Assembly: GCA_008508345.1 (NCBI GenBank)
Contig: QNGE01000740.1
Coordinates: 169,978 to 233,977, forward strand
DNA length: 64,000 nt
Reading direction: 5' to 3'
Source: Paragonimus westermani
Lineage: Eukaryota; Platyhelminthes; Trematoda; Plagiorchiida; Troglotrematidae
The notes beneath the pieces are model-generated. The model was not told the origin of the DNA. It saw only the letters and a program-made list of their open reading frames with translations, and did no database searches. Every line of letters begins with the position of its first letter. Positions within the stretch are counted from its first letter, which is position 1. The position numbers were made by a program, and so were the translations under genes. Of this stretch, positions 11,268-24,939 are shown piece after piece.

Positions 11268-11430
11268 GCAAAGCTATAACCATTGGTTGGTTCGGACCAC
11301 CGCGCTGGTGACCTTGAGCTTACTGTATCCCTGACGTAATCAAGACATGGCATCCTGTGATGTTACCCATATACTCGAATCGACACAAGCCCGTCATTCC
11401 AGTCACTGGTTACTGAGTGCTACGTTAAAT
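11268..11430 (+). repeat. Diverged dispersed repeat, partner of 7230-7420
   Basis: Shared blocks with 7230-7420 are described there. It lies about 300 bases after the copy at 10626-10965, whereas the corresponding gap near 5103-7230 is about 2.1 kb. Confidence 0.4.
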
Positions 11431-11455
11431 GTCCTTACAGTTGCGACACAGACTA

Positions 11456-11750
11456 ATTATTACCAATCATGAGTGTATTTCATGAATATTTGAGTTACGC
11501 GAGGATGCAAGTATGAAGTGTGCATGGGAAGTTGTAGTAATGTTAGTGAAGTTATGATGATGGAAGGGGACTTGAGAAATCATAGTGCTCCAACAGACAC
11601 GCATCATGAAGTTTCTGTGTGTGTCTGAATTCATACGGATTTAAAGTCTTGCCGTCGCACGTGTCAGACCTCAGTTCAATACCGCATGTTTGAATTTGGT
11701 TGGAGTGTCACCTTTATGAAAACGTTACAATCAACAGCTTAGTAAACAGT
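11456..11750 (+). repeat. 290-base direct repeat, copy 2
   Basis: Partner of 9214-9506 in the same orientation. Differences are scattered substitutions and a few single-base gaps, consistent with an insertion or duplication of moderate age. Confidence 0.7.
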
Positions 11751-14700
11751 CTACTGTACACTTGCTCTTTGTGCAGAGATGGACTCCTCCTGGTAAAAAA
11801 TTTCAGCGTCATGGAACAGAACGAACTTTAATTATTTTCAGTGGGAGCTTTTTGGGTAGAAGAATGCTTTGGGAGACGTCTGACATGGTTACTATGCACG
11901 TACACATCACAGAAACTGAAACAACGATACGACAAGTCCACAGTGAAGAAACACGTTTTATGTTTCACAGTTTTCGCTGTTACGGCGTTCTGTTACAGAT
12001 GACAGGTTTGATGGATTAGGAAACCTCAAGGTTAGCAACCGAATGTCAGTGGTTTTCAGATGATAAATTGCGTGGCATGACCGTTGGTACACGGGCTGAT
12101 CAGCTAATGCATTCACACCAGCTCCAACCACAAAATTCTTAATGGTTCATCCTACATAGCTTGCTTCAAGTGATCAGCCTATAGCCTTGCTCAATAAATG
12201 TCTGATAGGATGATGCACATATGTAAACCTTTGCGTTTTTTGACGTCACAAATTTGCCGATGGTTAACCAAAGCGAAGCCTTACAAGGTTTGTGGGCGTA
12301 CAGTCTTGATCTAGGGATAGAATAACCTGGCCCGCTGACTCGAATTATACACAGTAGCTCTCAGAATTCACCATCTCTGTTGACTTCTTCAGTTAACTTG
12401 TCTCATTGGGCTGATCGTGTGTCTAAATAGACAATCCATCGGCATGTATCCTTAATCTGTGCAAGTTGTGAAATATTAACGGGTTTACCATTAATGCATG
12501 TTGTGCGTTAGCTGGGCGATATAACACTCTGTATGACTATGGAGCGACTGTCACACTATGCGGTAGCCTAGACTAACCGCAAGACAGGAATACGATTACT
12601 TGGCCACGGCTGTGAAATATCAATATTTGAGTGAACAGGTTTGAGAACCATCACTTCTCACGTTGCATTCGGTATGACCTTATCATTCCGCTGGTTAGAG
12701 AATTTGTCAGAAAGACTGATGTCGTTTAACCAACGGCGGTTATTCGTAAAATGTTTGCTTCAGGTTCACGAACGCTAATGTTTGTTTGCTGTTCTATTTC
12801 CATTTCTCTGTTGTTATCTGGATCAGGTACGAACTGAGCCAAACTGGCTATCATTAAGACCCAAACTGAAAATATATGTAATCACGTGTGAACCGTGTGG
12901 TAAATCTTTCTAGAAGCACACAAACATCGTTGACCTCGCCCATTTTGGACTACTATCATATCTGGACACCAGTCACGAAGTCAGCTCTGGTCACGTGAGT
13001 CTGGTGATGCAGATTGGAAAAGAGAATTGCAAGCGACTGAAAAACAAAACCATAACATTATTACTGTTATTGTCTAAAAAAATCTAAGTTATTTATTTGC
13101 ATTGAGTGGATAACCACTCGATGGTCAGAGTGGCTATTCAAGTGCGGCATAGTTGGCAAACTGTAGAATTAGAAAGTGGTAGGTAAAGTAGCAAAGCGGG
13201 GAATAAATTTATGAAGTAAACTACTGTCCAACTATTCCTTTATATTCACTACTGCTTGAGTGCGTTGTAAAGTCAACACCCGGTTTAAAAGTAAACTAAT
13301 GAGCAATAGACTGAATTTCCTGAAAACATGTTCAGAATGCCCGGAAATACAACTATATTGACTGCGTAGTGCACGCTTCAGAGAGAGAGACAGTTAAATC
13401 TGTTTTATGACTTGCTGTAGGCTTTATCGAGTTTAGAAACAAAAAATATTTTGCAGTTTTCGTGGCAATAATGAAGATGGATTGCATACGAGGTCAAGAA
13501 GTTAGTGAATCTTTCGAACAACCGGTAAATTATTAAACTTCGAGCATTGTCTAGGCATCAATAACGTTTTGACCAACGAAGGTTACTGAGAGTAAAAATT
13601 TAAAGTCGTTAGATTCAGACGTTATTATCGTGGCCACTGAAGCAGTTGTAAAAATCGGATGGTTAAATACACGCTTGCTAGCCACTCGGCTCTATGAGGG
13701 GTAAAAACTACATCATTCCAGCGTGTTACTGATTCTGACACTTACTGTCGAATTATGAGTCATTATACCTTTTCTGTTGGTCCATCTTGTCCAGTGGACT
13801 TTTGATGTTTAACGTTAAGTACGTACAGCATAGACGTTACCAGCCCATTCTCATGTGAAAACAAAAAGGACACTGGAAGGTATTTCACCTAACCATTGGA
13901 AACAATCGCATTCTAGGTAACGCTGGCATGAATGAGCGGCATTTGAAGGTCTGACTTTGGAATACAATCACACATGGATGAGGAAGTATTTGGAGTTCGT
14001 ACAAATTGACACACGTCAACGCTACAACGGCAACGTAAGTCACTGGCATCAGTGATCTCGCGTCACTTCCTGATGCACTAGTCGTCTCGTTTTCCCAGGT
14101 AGCTGATGCTCCCCGGTAGTTGTGTTGTCCTGAACCAGTTAAGCCCAGACACCGGCGTCCAGCGTCCAGCATCAGTCTGTCACTTTACTGTTGCTATACC
14201 AATAGTGTTGATGATTAACAATGAACACATCTCCTATGTCTCCACGATTAACAATTTGCATCTCTGTAATCTCTTGCTAAGCGGCATGTACCTGATCGGG
14301 TGGCGGTAAAAACTTGTTTTGCATTTAAATTATAAGACATATAGAACTACAACAGGTGCTAACCAAGCCACGTTGCCTTATAAAACCATTAGGCCATTTT
14401 AGTTCTTAAAGCGGACTGACTTTATGCACAGTTTCTCTGAGTGATGTTAACACTCATTAAGCCTGAGATAAACAGTACGGCTGACACTCAAATGAGTTAG
14501 TATCCGAAAACTTCAGTAAGTATACCGCATATCACGCTATCGCTGAAAAAATTTGCTTGGCAAATTATTAACGTAGTCAGGATGCATCAATTGGCTTATG
14601 CATTAATGAGTTAATGATCGCCCTTTACCATGTGCAGAAAATGCTTTCAGTCCTAACACTAGGATCCACAAAACCGTATTTGTCGGCAGCAAAGATCTAC

Positions 14701-17700
14701 GTGGCACACAGTTCCCTTTTTATTAACATGGGTTGTAATGTAAAATGTGATATATCTATTTTTAAAATGCATAGACGACAGTTGAATTAAAAACCATTCG
14801 GTTGCTGTTGCAAACACAAAAAGAAGCATGCGCATAACTTTGCAAATCGCATAAGTTACGGAGTTACAGACGAGTAACGGACAGCCCGCTGATTATGCCA
14901 AAATATATGTGCGTCATCTAGTTACTCAACACAAGGCAGTCTGAGGGTTTCGTCGTTTTCCATGTTGAGACCTATCTTCACTCCGCAATTTGCCAGAACA
15001 TAAATTCCAATTAGCCAAAACCTTGGGAAGAATGAGTCATCCATGCGAGCGCCTTTGGTAAATAAAATGCGTATAGTTTCGTAGGGGCGTGCTGTGTAAT
15101 TCCTCAAGGAAACCAAACACACAGAGGTTACACAACTAATCAGCAAAAGAAATATTACAAAAATCTCCTACGTTCACTAATATCGCACATGTCAACACAT
15201 AGGTATTTAGAGGAGAGCACAGGCGTTTGACAGTTATCAATATCCTCATCCAAAACCGAGCTGGGTTTCTCTTGTACTATTCTGGGGACCGCAAAATTTC
15301 ACCACTTATCAGCCGGATGTAAAATTAAGATTATTCCCTCTCCCGAGTTCAAGTTAAACGTTTGCGGTTGCTTAAGTTTATCAAGAGTATGTTTCCACTC
15401 ATTTTCTTGTGTGGACGTAAAAGTCGACCGCTGCGATTTGTATCACCTTCTTCAAAACTTTATTACTTCAACAGAAAGCCAACTCTTTGAATCACGCTTT
15501 TTCTTCAACGCCCAAATTTTTACATTAAATTTTCTACCGTATAGCTATCTGCGCATTCCTGAATGATGAGGCACTACGACCTTGAAAGAATCCTCTAGGA
15601 AATTCCAAGTTCCTGCTTCCTGTCTCAGTGTAGATGAGGCTGTCATTCCAACTTATTTTATGACATTATTAAGAACACTTCAGCTGTTTATACGACCATG
15701 CGATCAGCCACCGCATAACTTATCGTCTAAACGGTCATTCTGTATTGTCTGACGGACGTTTACAGAATAAATTGATGAGGCAATTATTGAAACTTACAGA
15801 AAGGCGCGACAATAACATGTCATAGTTATAAGAGCTACAAGTGCACCATCTTTAATTCTCACAGACTATCTGTGACCTACTGTTCCACTGTCTACTACCT
15901 ACAGAATCCTTCGTGTCTACACCGCCCTGGATAATTCCTTCGTTCTCAGAATGGAACAAAACGGAGACCCATGTGTCTAAGGTCACCGTCGAATCCAAAC
16001 GGCACCAAAACTAACCGTGAAGTCAAAGAGTATTACTGCTAAATTTACACACGCAATTCTTACACCGAGTCTGTTCTCAAAAATGGTAGGCTATGTGCAA
16101 AAACCTGTTCAACTATCAATCGCGGACCTGCCCATTACAAAGGGAGCATACATACAAGAAAGTCGTAATCGCTATTTGGTAGGTCACGTGGACTAATGGT
16201 AGAATCATGCAACAACTGTTTATCATTAGAGTTGTCCGTGAAATCAGGAGTGAATAACATTAACCAGCTGAAGTACGCTACGAATAGACCACAAACTGAT
16301 TTCAAATGAAACCAGGCTGAGGTTCATTCACAACACAAATAGGAAGCGGCAAAATACAGCACTCGTCAACTAAGTCTAACAGGACCTCTTAGGATTTTGA
16401 CACCTGAGGCCACTTCCATTTGTCCGCAATGGTGATTTCTTTTAGTTCCGTGTGATGTACATTAATAGCACACGGTCGAGGACTTCTAAATGACCAGTAA
16501 CCAGTGTTCCATTCTGGAACAACATTAGATCAGATGGTAAGAGTTAGTTTGTGTACCATGAAGTACGATACATTTGGATGCTGAACTCACACCTAGAGCC
16601 AAAAGAACCACTAGACTACCTCTTTCCACCATGGACGAAGCAGTACCAGACCTTCGTGAGCTTCACCGCAGATGTTCACAAGCGGACCTCTATTAAACAT
16701 TTTTCCATTACGCCTCTGCCACGTGCACACCCCTCACACTTGGTGAATTAAGAAGACTCCTTAACAGTGCGTTAAGGTCAAACAGTTATTCAGACGCATT
16801 CGTCAAGCGCCACGAGAATACAGTACACAAAGAATACTGGGCAACAACGACGTCAAAACCAGGCAAACTTCTTGTCATCCATTACAAAAAGAACAATCTG
16901 CCGAATTCGGTAATTCAGCGATTCAAAGTAATAATTAGAAAGACCTGTTATGTAGCACATTTCGGTATAATGATTCTGGTCAGGTGTTTAAAGCTGCCAC
17001 CAATAAACGGTGGCTATTCCGCACTCTTTGTCGCTAATGTAAGCTATGGTGGTATTCTCTTTCGCGGAAAGTCATGCATAACGAGAACCGACTGGTGTCC
17101 TCAGACAGAAATAGATGAAAACGAGCCAAAAAGACCGACGAACCATTTGTTTTACTCGACCACGCAAATCGATACACCTCACAAAGATTCGTTATCAACC
17201 ACGAACTATATGTTAGAGATTGACAACGCCATAAATCCGAGAGTATCGACCACAGAAATCTGCGGTTGTAGGAGTTATCGCCCGCATTTGTGTAAAATAC
17301 ATTTTCCAGAGAGGGGTTAGGCTATCATGGTTTGAATAGACACTTAGGAATTATGTGGTGATGTCTCTGTTTTGGAATAACTTCCATGTTTTTGCACGAA
17401 GTCAATAACTTTTATGTCAAATGTAAAGCAACCACCGACAACGTGGTGAATAGATCCATCTTGTAAAATTAGATGCTCCTAATACTGCACATTTGGACAA
17501 ATCCCTGATCTCCAAGCCCTGCTTGTGTACAGGGTGTTTTTCGTTTCACTGTGCCTGGAATGCGTCGTGGTTCAACAAGAAATGCGCGATAAAAGTTTCT
17601 GCTTAACTTTTTTGGTGACTGACCTGCCTACGTGTCGTTCACAAGCCCACGTGAATCACTGCCTAATTTTATCACTGTGTAAATACAAAACCATCTGGTG

Positions 17701-19640
17701 AACAACGTCCAATGTAGATGGTATATACCGTCTACAGATGTTCATTATTGGTTGTTCTTTGAGGTACGGTGTGTGGACGAGAGGCGCATCATTTGGGCCA
17801 GCGGTCAGAGAAGTAGAGAACCAGTTACATCGTTACCCTACTTTTAAACAACCGGGTAAGTCTGTAGGCCTTGCATGTAAAGAACACCGTCCCGTCAACG
17901 TACCGTCTAGTCTAACGATTGATTGGCATGCTGGCCTCTAACCCCCCTAACAGCTGGACAGGATTGCCTCAGATGTTTGCAACAAACGATAAATCCAGTC
18001 GAACAAAAGCGGGTTTACCTAATTAGCTTTTAGTGCCTAGCGCTAAATTTAGTAATTTTAGTCTCTTTGACTGAGAGTGTTTTTTTTTCAGAGTGATATG
18101 CGGACTCTCCATTATTGTTTCTCACCATGTCACAGAATGCGGCGGAATCTCTTCTGACTTTATAACCGACCCAACACACCTTTTGAGGTTCGCCTCTACC
18201 TCATCGATCCGTACATAATCCGTCCCACGTTCTCCCGTTATGGCTTACTTGGTTCAGCCTCAGCACAAGCGCAGTCACTTTGAACACAAGGTAAACCAAA
18301 TGAGTAGGTTTTTAGTGATACAGATTCTGAGTGTTCTTAACACGGAGAAGTATTCTCACAAATGTTCTCCAAGTCAGATTCTTTCATTAACTGAAGATGA
18401 AAACGCATATCGATCTTGCTATGCGAAGTTTTCAACTTGTCAAGATGGTTAACTTGCCATCTCGGAAGCTCACATACCCACCATACTAACTTCGTCCTAG
18501 TCTCATTTTCTCACCTACTGTCCACATCGTGCTAAAATAGTCACAAGTGGGTAACAGCGGAACTCTCCGACAAATTCGGTTCGTTTTTGACGTCACTTAG
18601 TAAGTTGTCGATGGAGCGCCTATCAAAAGAACTGGGCCACACCTCAACAATAGTGTTACTTCTCCAACCGCGTCATTCTGATGTTACATGTATATAAGTA
18701 AACATATGTAAACCAACCCTTCCAGTAGTATCAGCTTTCAAGCCGGCTGGCCCACCAAGTACAGAATGCCGGCAACTACAGGAAAGATAACACTTTTCCA
18801 GATTCATGTCAACATTCACGAACAGTATTGATTGACAAGTTGGTTAATCGCACCTTTCACAACAGCAACGTTAAGCATACCATGGCGTGGGTAAATTGAA
18901 TGGGAGTTGACTGTCGGTTCAAATCAAGAAATTCTGTGTCTGTGTAGTCAACCGACAGCAGCAGCTGGGAGTTTACATGAGGTGAGATGCCAAACCCGAA
19001 AGAAATGGGCAGCAGTATGTCTAGTATGGAATCGCGTGATATGGGTCACGCAATGCACTTCACAAAAGAAACGGCAGTTGTTCGCGCCGCAGCTATTTTC
19101 CCTGGGGTAGCAGGTGAGCAACAGTGTTGAGAACATAGATTTGTGTAAGCGACTGCACGGCCAATTCATTCAAGTTTTTTAGAAAGTTCTGAAGAGATGT
19201 CAATCAGTTGTTCTTCATTTCCCATTAATTGAGCATCAGCTAAGTGCGTAACTTATGAAAATCTTTTCGGTGTCTATGCTGGCTGCTAAGCTATGACGTA
19301 CGTCGAGCCAAAGACTCGCATACTTGTTCATTCATCTATACTTCCATGATTTCTGAACCGACGGACAATAGCAAAATGAGTATGCATGTGATGGGTTAGA
19401 TGTGATCATTGCCATTACACTTAGGTCGCGTGGTGTACAACTTTTTAATCTGCCTGAACCATTTTCCGAAGTGTCCGCCTTAGCTGAACAAGCACCTCAT
19501 CCCAGAGGGTAATTCTGGTCCGTCCTGACGGTATCCGCTCAATTGGGTGATGGTCGTGTCGTGCTTAAATCACTGGACCAAAAGGACAGCGTGGGATGTA
19601 ATGTAACTCATTCACTGACAAACTATTTAAAATGTGGGGC
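11751..19640. other. Long intergenic stretch, no gene recognised
   Basis: About 7.9 kb without any convincing gene. The longest frames (95 codons at 13885-14172 on minus, 116 codons at 16970-17320 on plus) show no domain that I can name. No RT, integrase, transposase or tRNA signal stands out. The sequence is AT-rich with short T- and A-tracts. Confidence 0.45.
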
Positions 19641-19830
19641 TACCAAATGAATGGGCTGAGAATAACACAGCGTTGCGAGCAACTTGTAATACTGTACGTT
19701 TCAACCACTTCGGGTGGCTATTCTGTTTTACTGATCTGATGTGAGAAAAGCCACCCGAGGTGGTTGAAACGTGGGGTATTGCAGCTTACGCGTATCGTTG
19801 TGTTATTCACAGTCCATTTACCAACAACAT
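19641..19830. repeat. Fold-back repeat with hammerhead-like motif, copy 1
   Basis: This is an imperfect palindrome with arms 19641-19719 and 19749-19830 around a loop of about 30 bases. Each arm contains acgtttcaaccac(c/t)tcgggtgg or its complement. On the plus strand the right arm reads gccacccgaggtgg then ttGAAACGT. This is the stem II-GAAA half of the motif seen at 48841-48935, but the CTGANGA part is not kept here. The sequence to the right, up to about 19930, also matches the flank of the second fold-back (48985-49075). The two are copies of one larger family. Confidence 0.7.
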
Positions 19831-19930
19831 GTTAAACACGATGCCCAGGCTGCTCGACTCCATTCGTACTAAATCTGGTGTGGATATGTTGCAAAGTTAC
19901 CAGGTCTTCGAGTCAATCTGGTGTTACAAG
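19831..19930 (+). repeat. Flank shared with the second fold-back repeat
   Basis: Common words with 48985-49075 include aacatgttaaacacga, ttcattcgtactaaat (ccattcgtactaaat here) and aaggtcttc (caggtcttc here). The flank shows that the fold-back is the end of a longer repeat, not a free-standing hairpin. Confidence 0.6.
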
Positions 19931-22204
19931 ATTTCTGCTTTCTCCGTTTTAACTCACCCGGCAATACCTGGTAATAATTCATCTCCAAACTGCCACTTTA
20001 CAGTTGATATGTTTTGGCAAACCACTTGAAATTCAATCATCTTTTATGGTTAGCCAGTCAACTTGTCCTACTGGTTTAAATCTCAGCTTTAAACTCGTTG
20101 CAAGTAAAAAAATCGTACGTCAAATCTAATCAGTTTCGCGTCTTCGAAAACCCATGGATTCGTTGACTGTCCCGTCAACAAACACACAACATCGTTCGCA
20201 CAGCATGAATCGGACAATCCAGCTCAGTCTAAATAAATGTTCTTGACACCGAACAAACTGAAGGCTGGTATCGCGTCACATCAACTCCATGTGGGACGAA
20301 TACATTTATATCTGATGGTGGAATGAATCGCCCACTGGCTCCCTCTTGAACGTCATGTTAGAAAACAAAGGTGACTCATTTATACTGTCTTCCGTAAGTC
20401 CGATGACCCATCAAAACAGGTTTAAAATTGTTTGTGCACAGATACAACTAGTTGAAGCAATTTTGAAAATACGCTCAAACAAATATTACCAGAACATTCC
20501 AAACGTGCTTTATTCTCACAGAAGAAAGTCGTGACAAATAATAGTTTTCGACAAATCACCCTCAGATCATTATAACTGTATAGGTTCAGCGAAATCGGAG
20601 CAGAATGTAAACAATCCAGAGTTTTAGCGATGTTACTGGACCACTTGGAACTTCACACAATTTTCAAGCATCCATAGACTAGTCGATCAGAAGGCAAATC
20701 GCCAGTGTTAATGGAGAGTGATTTGGAGTTAACGCACAATTATGTAGGAGAGTTGTCCGTTGGATTTTGGGTAGGTATGTGGACTGCAACTGTATGTGTA
20801 CAAAATCGGACTGCGTAATCGGATGGCGGTCGATTCAGCAGTAGCCAGCATCCACTGTCTGACCAATTTGAAGTGGGCGCTTGAACATTGCAGACAACAC
20901 AGAAAGCTTGAGTGGGATCAACCCGGTGGCAGTTATTGGCTAAATGTGTGACGATTGCGCTGCTGATGGATTTGGTTGAACCTTTTCCAAGCCACGCCTG
21001 TTAACGTTCTTTGATCCTTTTTGGCAAGTTTTTCCATCGTGCTACCCACATTCTGCCGCACTTCTTGGTAACTGTACCAGCCTCAGTAATACGTCTAGTG
21101 TCAGTTATCACAACTAACAGAATTTGACAGCTGGTTGGCCTGAATTGACAATACTGTTACTGAATACAATAAACTATTCAAACCCGTCGAATGTTTTGGT
21201 TCAGTTGAATGTGCAAATTATGTGTTTTGTTCAAATCCACTCGTGTCGTACAGAAAGAGGGTTTAGTTTGAGTCCATGGTAGCGAGACCAGAGAATCTAG
21301 TGCAGAAAAGACGATGGCCCGGTGGTCTTGCGTTGAGGCAGTATTGAATGGTGCTGTGTTCAGGTAGGGCCTTGCTCGAAAAGTCGATCTGTCTTCTGTA
21401 TTGTTCATTTCGATGTATTGTCAAAGTGGTTTGAATATTTTCGCCATCTGGGCTAAGCCCCAAGGCCGATTTCAGTGTGAAAGATTGTTGTGGTTCAGCC
21501 GACCTCGTCGTATCCTTGATCGTCGTAGTTAGCATTCGATCAGCCTTGTTTCCACACGGTTGGTTGGGGCACACTGGGAACTACTCAACACTTGCTCCCT
21601 AAGAACTTCCCATCTTTCGCCGCACACTCGTTAATACGTTGAAATTTTTGAAGTCATCCATTGTTTTCGCATGAATTCAATTACCTCCTCTTAAAGTGTT
21701 GCTCCAATAACCGGCAGATGGTTCTGACGAACCTTGAGGGATCAGTCATAAATTGCATCTTTCCTATCTTTCAGGACAAGTTAGGGAATGAGAAAAACAG
21801 TACGTTGGCTGAAAGGTTTTGCATTTTCTCATATACAATTTTACGAGAGGTGTATCAGGTGCACTTATCTGTGCATATAAACGTTGGCAACAGATATTTG
21901 TGGAGGAGAAAGTACAGTTTACCATTTCTTTTGTGAATGTATTTACTGGGAGTTGCTGTTGGATCTATGCGTACAGTCATCTGACTTATTCAGTTGTATG
22001 AAGGTGTGCAGGCGCTGGACTAATTACAGAAGGCTGTATAGCTTAACTGAGGCTCAGTGCGGTAAATGATCAAGGAATTCAAAGGAAGCGGTCCGAACGG
22101 TCCTCATATTACACTGACCCATGTGCATGTGTGAGCCTACCGTGACCGCATCTCATATGTTATAACCTTGACCCAATTTTGTTGAAATGGCAAATTTTGT
22201 GGAG
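19931..22204. other. Intergenic sequence, no gene recognised
   Basis: Minus-strand frames near 21178-21574 contain a phrase (RRQIDFSSKALPEHSTIQY) faintly like the retroelement RNase H phrase 'xPIAFFSKAL'. It is too short and isolated to call. Plus-strand frames at 21661-22069 overlap each other and show no domain. Confidence 0.35.
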
Positions 22205-22690
22205 AGCCGTGAGACTTATCGTGCTACTGGGGAACGTTATTTGCTAAGTGATTTCGCCATCCTTGTGGACATCTCCTCAGAAATATTACAAGCTGATGGA
22301 ATGGCACCAGCGGATGAGGCGATAGACGGACTCCAGCGGCCTGTCGGCCAAAAAAGACAGGGGCAGTACCAACCCAGTCTTGTAAGAACGTTGCACCCTA
22401 AAAGTGAAAATTGCATACCACATAGGCCTTTCATAACGTCTAATTGGTTCATCATGGTCTGTTATTTCTGTGCTAAGTAATGTTGTCCGCACAGTCGGTA
22501 TCACTCAACATACTACCTGACAGAGGTATTACTCCGAGATCCTCGGTACATCTCAATACTTCTTTCAGAACATAGTCCATTGCAAAATTGAGGAGGAACG
22601 GTGCGGTCGTATGTCCCCCGTTGAACGTCACTTGATATGGGAAATACACAGGTTGGCTTCCCATATACAGGTAATCTACACTCACAGCAG
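22205..22690 (-). pseudogene. LINE (CR1/RTE-type) reverse transcriptase relic
   Basis: On the minus strand a fragment of a non-LTR retrotransposon RT can be read across at least two frames. From its N-terminal side it shows TAPFLLNFAMDYVLKE (the 'SPFLFNFA' region of LINE RTs). Next comes SDTDCADN, a decayed form of the catalytic motif C where LDYADDI is expected; the second Asp is now Asn and Tyr is Cys. Further on are a region around RYERPMWYAIF and then NISEEMSTRMAKS, like the 'SDEISxRIxKAR' thumb segment common in flatworm LINEs. Frameshifts and the motif C change make it inactive. No endonuclease or poly(A) tail is seen nearby, so only about 0.5 kb survives. The clade is not resolved. Confidence 0.75.
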
Positions 22691-24939
22691 GCAGAAAAGG
22701 AAGTCAATAAACTGACTTACTTCATTGGACGTCCCTTCGGTGATGACATTTCCAGACAGCGTATCGAGCAATCGAGCCAACAGTACCAAAAATATCACAA
22801 CCGATACCCCAAAACCGGAATACCAATACTCCAACCTGCGCTAGGAGAAAATATATTCGATACACTCACGGTCAGGCTCCAATATTGTCTGTTTTCCTCT
22901 GCATTTCATGGGCCGGCGCAATATGAGACCCGTGAGCGTTCTGTGTACACTGAAGACGAAGTTACTACCGTTGTGGTTGTCAGATGATGTCCTACATCCA
23001 TTCTGAAGCTAGGAATGATTGCTGACACACTTGATTCCTAAGGCTCCTATGTTGCTACCCATGCAGAACAGAGCAGTGTGGTCGTTCTAGGCAACAACAG
23101 TTTATCACAACCTTTGGAAATAGCTGGATAAAATCATCCAGACATGCAGCTTCATTAAGTTTCAATAATCCAAGCTGCTGATTCAATTCGACTTCCGGCG
23201 ATGGATCGTTGGCAGTGTCGTGTTTAAACACAAAATCCTCATCATTCACAGATGAATTGGCCGGCTGAGACCAGCCGAATTATACATTATAGTTTACAGC
23301 CCATTTGTTAAGTTACCGCAACATGTAATAAACTCGTTAGTTACATTTTTCGCGCACAGTTCACATTACACACTGTCTTTGAGGAATGCAACTACGAATT
23401 ATGGAAAGCAGAATCCCACTATTCGCTGACAAAGAAGCCTTTACCACCTTTTTGACTCATTTTTCCGAAAAAATTTCAAGGTTCTTACACCGGCACTTCT
23501 TAAGTCTGCGTTTCGGGCCACGGTATTCTTTGGAGCATTCGAAGTCAGGAGGGATCGGTGGATGTTTGTTCATAAATGTTGTTAAATCAGCAGAAACCGA
23601 CTTTTGCTATATTTACGGTGATCCTTTGGATAGGAGATTTTCGAAAAGGGTTTCACAAGTGTGTGCTCTACTCGTTGAGAAGAACAACAAGAGATCGTCG
23701 TTAACCGTCTACCCAGAACACGTAACACCACCAGAAGGATAAGGAAAGGTTAAGAAACAACATGACGCATCACGTCATGGCTCAGTCAGTTTGTTTTGTT
23801 TTTCTTGGTTGGGGCTTCTCCTTCGAAGGCTGCGAAAACCGTCGACTCTGCAATGCAGGGGAGAAAGCCAACGATTAGCTGCCTCTAAAAAACGCACGAT
23901 ACGCGTTTCCTCAGTTTGGATTTCACTTCACACTACCCCCTATTAATTTAGACAGTGTCTTGGATGCCACTTTTCGGATAACTTCTGGTGGAACCCAAAC
24001 TTCTGACCCAATCTTTGGGACACTGTCATTATCTCTTCCTAAGTGGTTATCGCCACTGTTCGCGAAATCTTTCAAGCGGTCGTAGCGGATTAGCCGAGTA
24101 TCCCGGATCTTTTAGTAACGAAATGGTAGCAGATATGATGTGTACTACGACGAACGCCTCTCCGTAAAATCGCACATATTCCCAGGTCTCAAAGGGGCTC
24201 CAAACAAGTTTTTGTCCTAATAATCCCTTTAGATGCACATTGGGATATCAAAATTTCAGTCACGCAGGTCGTGGTCTATGAATGACTTCAATAACTGTAG
24301 GAGTGAGCGACCGATTTTGTTAATCTCCCACTGTGTTAGCGGTGATATGCGGTCGTTCGAGTTTCATCGATCCCCATGATCCGACCGATCTCCCGTAATA
24401 GCGTACTCACGAAAATGATTAAAGTGCAATTAAACTGGTGCTCCTCATTTGCAGACCCAGTGTTTAACAATCACATTGGCAAAGGTTCTTGCATAAATGT
24501 GAAACAACGGTATTGCTTCATATCATTTCATGAAATGGTTAACCAATACAAGCGCATGCCGTTTACCTCTTTGCGATATCTATGCTAATTCATTCGGATA
24601 GCCAGTACTTATTGACTGTGGTGGGGTCCTCTAGTTGTTCTTCAGATTTCTGAAACTACCGCATTGTTCACAATAGTAGCAGAAATTTGCCACCTCACAG
24701 CGCAAATGAAATCACCAGAAGTGATTGCAGCATCCAATTTGTTCATTCTGGCCTGCCCGGACTCTAGATGAAGGTCTTCCAGTAACTTGTCAACCACTGA
24801 TCATTGGACGACAACCATTCCATAGTTTTCAGGTCCGTGAATGGAAAGCAGAACATCCTCGTTGATCTTTAAATGATCCAACACTGCCCACAGACAACGG
24901 ATTTGTTAAATTCCGTCTCTTATCTCTCTACTTGTGGGC
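22691..24939. other. Intergenic sequence with unassigned frames
   Basis: Frames of 116 codons (22637-22987, plus) and 118 codons (23386-23742, plus) begin with ATG but show no domain, no compositional bias and no neighbours that would support a gene. Nothing else was recognised. Confidence 0.35.

Noticed and set aside
16551..17320. Frames with faint likeness to the PLE linker (IIRKTCYVAHFGI) before a nuclease
   Set aside because: The match is a few residues, the expected CxC and YIGRT motifs do not follow, and no RT is near.
21263..21574. Frame with a phrase like a retroelement RNase H (IDFSSKALPEHSTIQY)
   Set aside because: The likeness covers fewer than 20 residues, with no catalytic residues or adjacent RT.
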